Below are positions 61,011-64,000 of a stretch of 64,000 nt of DNA, one piece after another. The first letter of the stretch is position 1. Every line of letters starts with the position of its first letter. Source of the stretch: DATHTS01 sp041940425 (GTDB lineage Bacteria > Acidobacteriota > Blastocatellia > Pyrinomonadales > Pyrinomonadaceae); contig JBGTSF010000001.1 of the NCBI GenBank assembly GCA_041940425.1, forward strand, positions 1 to 64,000. The letters are read 5' to 3'. The notes below the pieces were generated by a model. That model made no database searches, had not been told where the DNA came from, and worked only from the letters and a program-made list of their open reading frames with translations. The translations under genes and the position numbers were made by a program.

Positions 61011-62750
61011 TTATTTCCCCGTATTGAAAACCGTTTTAAACGCCATTTTTGCAAGTTTCCAGCTTCGGTCCCAATCAATCTTGCCGTCTTCGCCGCGACC
61101 TAGTAATTTATCGGTCAGAAGTTTTCTGAGGTCTTTGCCTTCGCGTTTGAGCATAAACTCTTTCGCATAAGGCTTGGCGGTTTCAAAGAAATTAAATTCG
61201 GGATCGGTGATGATGCCGATGCCTTCGAGCGTCATCAGGGCGCGCATAATGTATGTGAAATTCGCCGGCAGTCGAAACGGGTAATCATACATTACGTCTG
61301 CGAGATCGTAGGTCAATTCTTTGAAGTTGACTTCCTTGAGTTTCAGATTCAGATGAAACTTGAACATATTTTCGACCACGGGACGGACGACTTCCGGGTT
61401 CGAGCCGGGTTTGAGGAAATCGAGATCAATCAAATCCTGCGCTATTCCTGCCGGGTCTTTGCCGACGACGTGGAAAAATGCGTCAATCATTTTCGACTGC
61501 AGTTTCGGCGTGATGCGCCCGACCATTCCGAAATCGAAAAACGCGAGCCGTCCGTCGGGCATCACCAAAAGATTTCCCGGATGCGGATCAGCGTGGAAAA
61601 AGCCGTCTTCGAGTAATTGTTTTAAATAAGTTTTGATCAAAAGGCGATTAACCTTTTCGGGCGAAACATTTCTCACACGAAGTTCGTCCAAAGCCGTAAC
61701 TTTCGTGCCGTGAATAAACTCCATCGTTAGAACTTTCGATGTCGTCGCGTTCCAGTAAATTTTCGGAACATGAACATTCGTCCATTCTTTAAAATTTTCG
61801 GTAAAGCGTTCGGCGTTGCGACCTTCCGCCGCGTAGTCCATCTCTTCGTGAATCGTCTCGTCAAACTCGCGGAGCATTCCCGCCCAATCCGCGTTTTCGT
61901 TCAAAGACGGAAAGCGTTCGGCAAACTTCGTAACCTTTCGCAAAATTTCGATGTCGCCTTTGATGATCTGCTCCAGATTCGGACGCTGAACTTTGACAGC
62001 GACTTCTTCGCCCGTGAAAAGTCTGGCGCGATAGACTTGTCCGAGTGATGCGGCGGCGACGGGTTCGATGTCGAATTCTTTGTAAACCTGATTGATCTTC
62101 TTGCCGAGTTCTTTTTCGATCCGCGCAAACGCGATGGAATTTGAAAACGGCGGCACATTGTCCTGCAATTCGCCGAGAGCTTTGACAAATGGAAGCGGCA
62201 AAAGATCGGCACGCGTTCCCATTGACTGACCGATCTTGATAAATGTCGGTCCGAGTTTTATTAGATTTTCTTTGAGCCAGACGGATTGTTTTTCCTGATT
62301 GAGTTCCTTGTTTTTTTCGTTTCCGACAAAAAACCAATTGAGAAAAAGTATAAATTGATGAAAAAACCAAAGTCGAACGCCGTAAAATTTTTCGCCCAAA
62401 ACCGCCAGCCAAGAAAGCCTTTGCGCCTGTTCTTCGCGGTGTTCCTTAACTTTCAGATGCTGTTTGCGGTGCAGTTCGTATTGATCGAGATATAGATAGA
62501 GCGAGAGCATCCCGATAACCTTTGATACCTGAAAAAGCCGCAGATAGCCGCGAATGCCTTGATAGCTTTTTTCGACTTCGGTTTCTTTTTCGATTAAAAA
62601 TTTTTCTTCGGCAATTAGCTGCTCATCGGAAATTTGTTTTGCAATCTGCAAATTTTTTGCAGGGACAATCGCATAATTCCCGTTGCCGTTTTCGTTAATC
62701 GGCTCAATTTTCTTTTCTTTTACCGCCAATGCCTGATTATTTTCACTCAT
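61011..62750 (-). CDS. ABC1/UbiB/AarF atypical kinase
   Basis: About 579 residues from ATG 62750; the upstream in-frame extension overlaps the ribF end. The ABC1-kinase hallmarks are AAASLGQVYRARLFTGEEVAVKVQRPN (the alanine-rich loop and the lysine), HADPHPGNLLV and FFDFGMVGR. The conserved KxGQ region is present as LGPTFIKIGQSMGTRADLLP. The N-terminal part carries a hydrophobic stretch. Bacterial members act in ubiquinone or other isoprenoid-lipid metabolism. It lies 90 bp after ribF on the same strand. Confidence 0.9.
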   Translation of the reverse strand: MSENNQALAVKEKKIEPINENGNGNYAIVPAKNLQIAKQISDEQLIAEEKFLIEKETEVEKSYQGIRGYLRLFQVSKVIGMLSLYLYLDQYELHRKQHLKVKEHREEQAQRLSWLAVLGEKFYGVRLWFFHQFILFLNWFFVGNEKNKELNQEKQSVWLKENLIKLGPTFIKIGQSMGTRADLLPLPFVKALGELQDNVPPFSNSIAFARIEKELGKKINQVYKEFDIEPVAAASLGQVYRARLFTGEEVAVKVQRPNLEQIIKGDIEILRKVTKFAERFPSLNENADWAGMLREFDETIHEEMDYAAEGRNAERFTENFKEWTNVHVPKIYWNATTSKVLTMEFIHGTKVTALDELRVRNVSPEKVNRLLIKTYLKQLLEDGFFHADPHPGNLLVMPDGRLAFFDFGMVGRITPKLQSKMIDAFFHVVGKDPAGIAQDLIDLDFLKPGSNPEVVRPVVENMFKFHLNLKLKEVNFKELTYDLADVMYDYPFRLPANFTYIMRALMTLEGIGIITDPEFNFFETAKPYAKEFMLKREGKDLRKLLTDKLLGRGEDGKIDWDRSWKLAKMAFKTVFNTGK

Positions 62751-62839
62751 TAATAAAACTCTTCTGCAACCTGCGTTCCAAGGAATACTTAGAATCTCAA
62801 AACGCGCCTCGGTTTGCAAAATATTCCACAAAACTTGTT

Positions 62840-63793
62840 TCACACGATGTCCAGCGAATTCTTTACGCCGAGCCTTTTGAAATAGTTCAGAGCGGTGCGC
62901 GTGTCGCGTTCGATCTGCGCTTTGAGTTCGTCAATGCCGTTGAATTTTTTTTCATCCCGAATGCGGTGCAGAAAACGGACGCGCAGAACATCGCCGTAAA
63001 GATCGCCGTCGAAATCAAAAATATAGCTCTCGATCGAAGGCTCTTTGTCATCTTCAAAAGTTGGTCGAATGCCGACGTTCGTAATGCTTCGCCGCCAAAC
63101 GCCTTCGATCAGATTGGCGGTCGCGTAAACGCCGAATTTCGGAATGACGCGATTATGCGGTTTCAGATTGGCAGTCGGAAAACCGATGGTATGACCGCGC
63201 CGGAAACCGTGTATGATCTGACCTTCAACGCCGTAAGGTCGCCCTAACATTCTTCGTGCGAGATTTACTTTTCCGTCTTTTAAAAGCTCGCGGATTTTCG
63301 ATGAGGAAATACGTTGACCGCGCAGACGAACTTCGGGAACTTCGTCCGCATAAAAACCGAGCTGTTCGCTCATTTTTTTCAGCAGTTCGATATTTCCGCC
63401 GCGATTTTTGCCAAAAAAGAAACCTTTGCCGAGATAAACTTCGTGTGCCTGCAGGCGTTCGTGAACGATGTCGCGCAAAAAATCTTCCGCTTCCTGATCG
63501 GCAAATTCTTTGTCAAAACGAATAACGATTGCCTGCTCGATTCCGAGAACTTCAAAATTAGCCAGACGCTGATCGAGAGTTTGAAGAAGCGGCGGCGCGT
63601 TTTCGGGATGGAGAACGGCTCGCGGATGCGGGTCGAACGTGATGACGGTCGCAACGCTTCCGGTCGCCTTCGCGCGCTCGACGATCTTTTGCATTATCAA
63701 TTGATGACCGAGATGCAGACCGTCAAAAACGCCGAGCGTCAAAACCGTTCCGCGCGCGATTCCCGCATTGTCAGTTCCATGAAAAATTTTCAT
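62840..63793 (-). CDS. ribF: Bifunctional riboflavin kinase/FAD synthetase
   Basis: A 317-residue protein making FMN and FAD. The N-terminal FAD synthetase domain has LTLGVFDGLHLGHQ (HIGH-like) and RISSSKIRELL; the C-terminal flavokinase domain has GRRGHTIGFPTANL-type sequence (here RRGHTIGFPTANL), VYAT and IESYIFDFDGDLYG. Domain order and length are standard. It is 14 bp downstream of a partial gene on the same strand. Confidence 0.95.
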   Translation of the reverse strand: MKIFHGTDNAGIARGTVLTLGVFDGLHLGHQLIMQKIVERAKATGSVATVITFDPHPRAVLHPENAPPLLQTLDQRLANFEVLGIEQAIVIRFDKEFADQEAEDFLRDIVHERLQAHEVYLGKGFFFGKNRGGNIELLKKMSEQLGFYADEVPEVRLRGQRISSSKIRELLKDGKVNLARRMLGRPYGVEGQIIHGFRRGHTIGFPTANLKPHNRVIPKFGVYATANLIEGVWRRSITNVGIRPTFEDDKEPSIESYIFDFDGDLYGDVLRVRFLHRIRDEKKFNGIDELKAQIERDTRTALNYFKRLGVKNSLDIV

Positions 63794-63807
63794 AAATCAG
63801 ATTTTTG

Positions 63808-64000
63808 TCATTCCGGTTTCGGATAACCGAACCGCTCGCCGTCTTCCCATTTGTCTTTCTGGTTGCCGTAAGCGGGAAAACCGCCGCGCTCTTTGAGCAT
63901 CAGCGCGAGATGCATCAGATTCCACGTCAGAAAAGTCGTGTTGCGCTGTGTGAATTCGTTTTCCTCGCCGCCCGAATCTTCGTCCATATACGACGGTCCC
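63808..64000 (-). CDS. C-terminal end of a flavodoxin-fold NAD(P)H-dependent reductase (partial)
   Basis: Only the last 63 or so codons are in the window. They read GPSYMDEDSGG, EFTQRNTTFLTWNLMHLALM, LKERGGFPAYGNQ and W..G.RFGYPKPE before the TGA. This ending is remembered from flavodoxin-family FMN reductases, but the cofactor-binding part lies outside. It is upstream of ribF, with a 14-bp gap. Treat the call as provisional. Confidence 0.5.
   Translation of the reverse strand, partial: GPSYMDEDSGGEENEFTQRNTTFLTWNLMHLALMLKERGGFPAYGNQKDKWEDGERFGYPKPE

Overview
The window looks like a chromosomal contig from an acidobacterium, most likely class Blastocatellia (Pyrinomonadaceae-like). This is inferred from gene style: a winged-helix/TPR regulator, a secreted protein ending in tandem DFDGDGKTD...VFRPSNGTWY repeats, many secreted proteins with signal peptides ending in AQ, and GGAG-type ribosome binding sites. 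No rRNA or other phylogenetic marker was available to confirm it. A run of ten Ns inside a rhomboid gene shows the sequence is a scaffolded draft.

Layout. 1-5.5 kb: end of an XPB-like helicase, a sugar-nucleotide epimerase, an S41 protease, an RDD membrane protein and tyrS. 5.5-10.4 kb: a DNA-repair block (MBL-fold exonuclease, ATP-dependent DNA ligase, and a UvrC-like protein lacking its GIY-YIG domain), with an inverted-repeat cassette in each intergenic gap. 10.5-16.5 kb: SDR, SRPBCC, NTF2-like and zinc dehydrogenase genes in series, then a methyltransferase, DinB and 5-formyl-THF cyclo-ligase. 16.5-29 kb: mostly secreted or envelope proteins (S9 peptidase, esterase-TPR, PDZ/GAF/PP2C phosphatase, M23-L,D-transpeptidase fusion, beta-propeller protein) and a wHTH-TPR regulator. 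29-34.5 kb: rph, murI, a stand-alone PqqD-like protein, tmRNA, a papain-like cysteine protease, bcp and small membrane proteins. 34.5-40.7 kb: a RecA/Sak4-like ATPase, unknown genes, a PQQ-type sugar dehydrogenase with FG-GAP-like repeats, and tsaD. 40.8-47.2 kb: an accessory zone with a DUF4062-STAND-TPR protein, a Uma2-type nuclease, a Ser/Thr kinase fused to an FtsK-type 4TM domain, a DUF433 gene broken by a stop codon, and a MazF-type toxin pair. 47.2-52.1 kb: fabG-like, rhomboid, trmB, a duplicated-domain secreted protein and an M48 protease. 52.4-60.1 kb: a phosphate block, pstS-pstC-pstA-pstB-phoU-[low-GC insertion]-DUF47-pit, with 11-bp-phased Pho-box-like repeats. 60.2-64 kb: CBM9-like protein, UbiB/AarF kinase, ribF, and the end of a likely flavodoxin-fold reductase.

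Most striking features. (1) At least a dozen intergenic inverted-repeat cassettes, some nested two or three deep (best example 5588-5892), several touching start or stop codons. (2) The kinase-FtsK_4TM fusion. (3) The NLR-like DUF4062-STAND-TPR protein. (4) A diverged second copy of the phoU 3' end on the far side of a SUKH-like low-GC gene. (5) The GIY-YIG-less UvrC beside the ligase and exonuclease. No CRISPR array, transposase, integrase or ordinary tRNA gene was seen.
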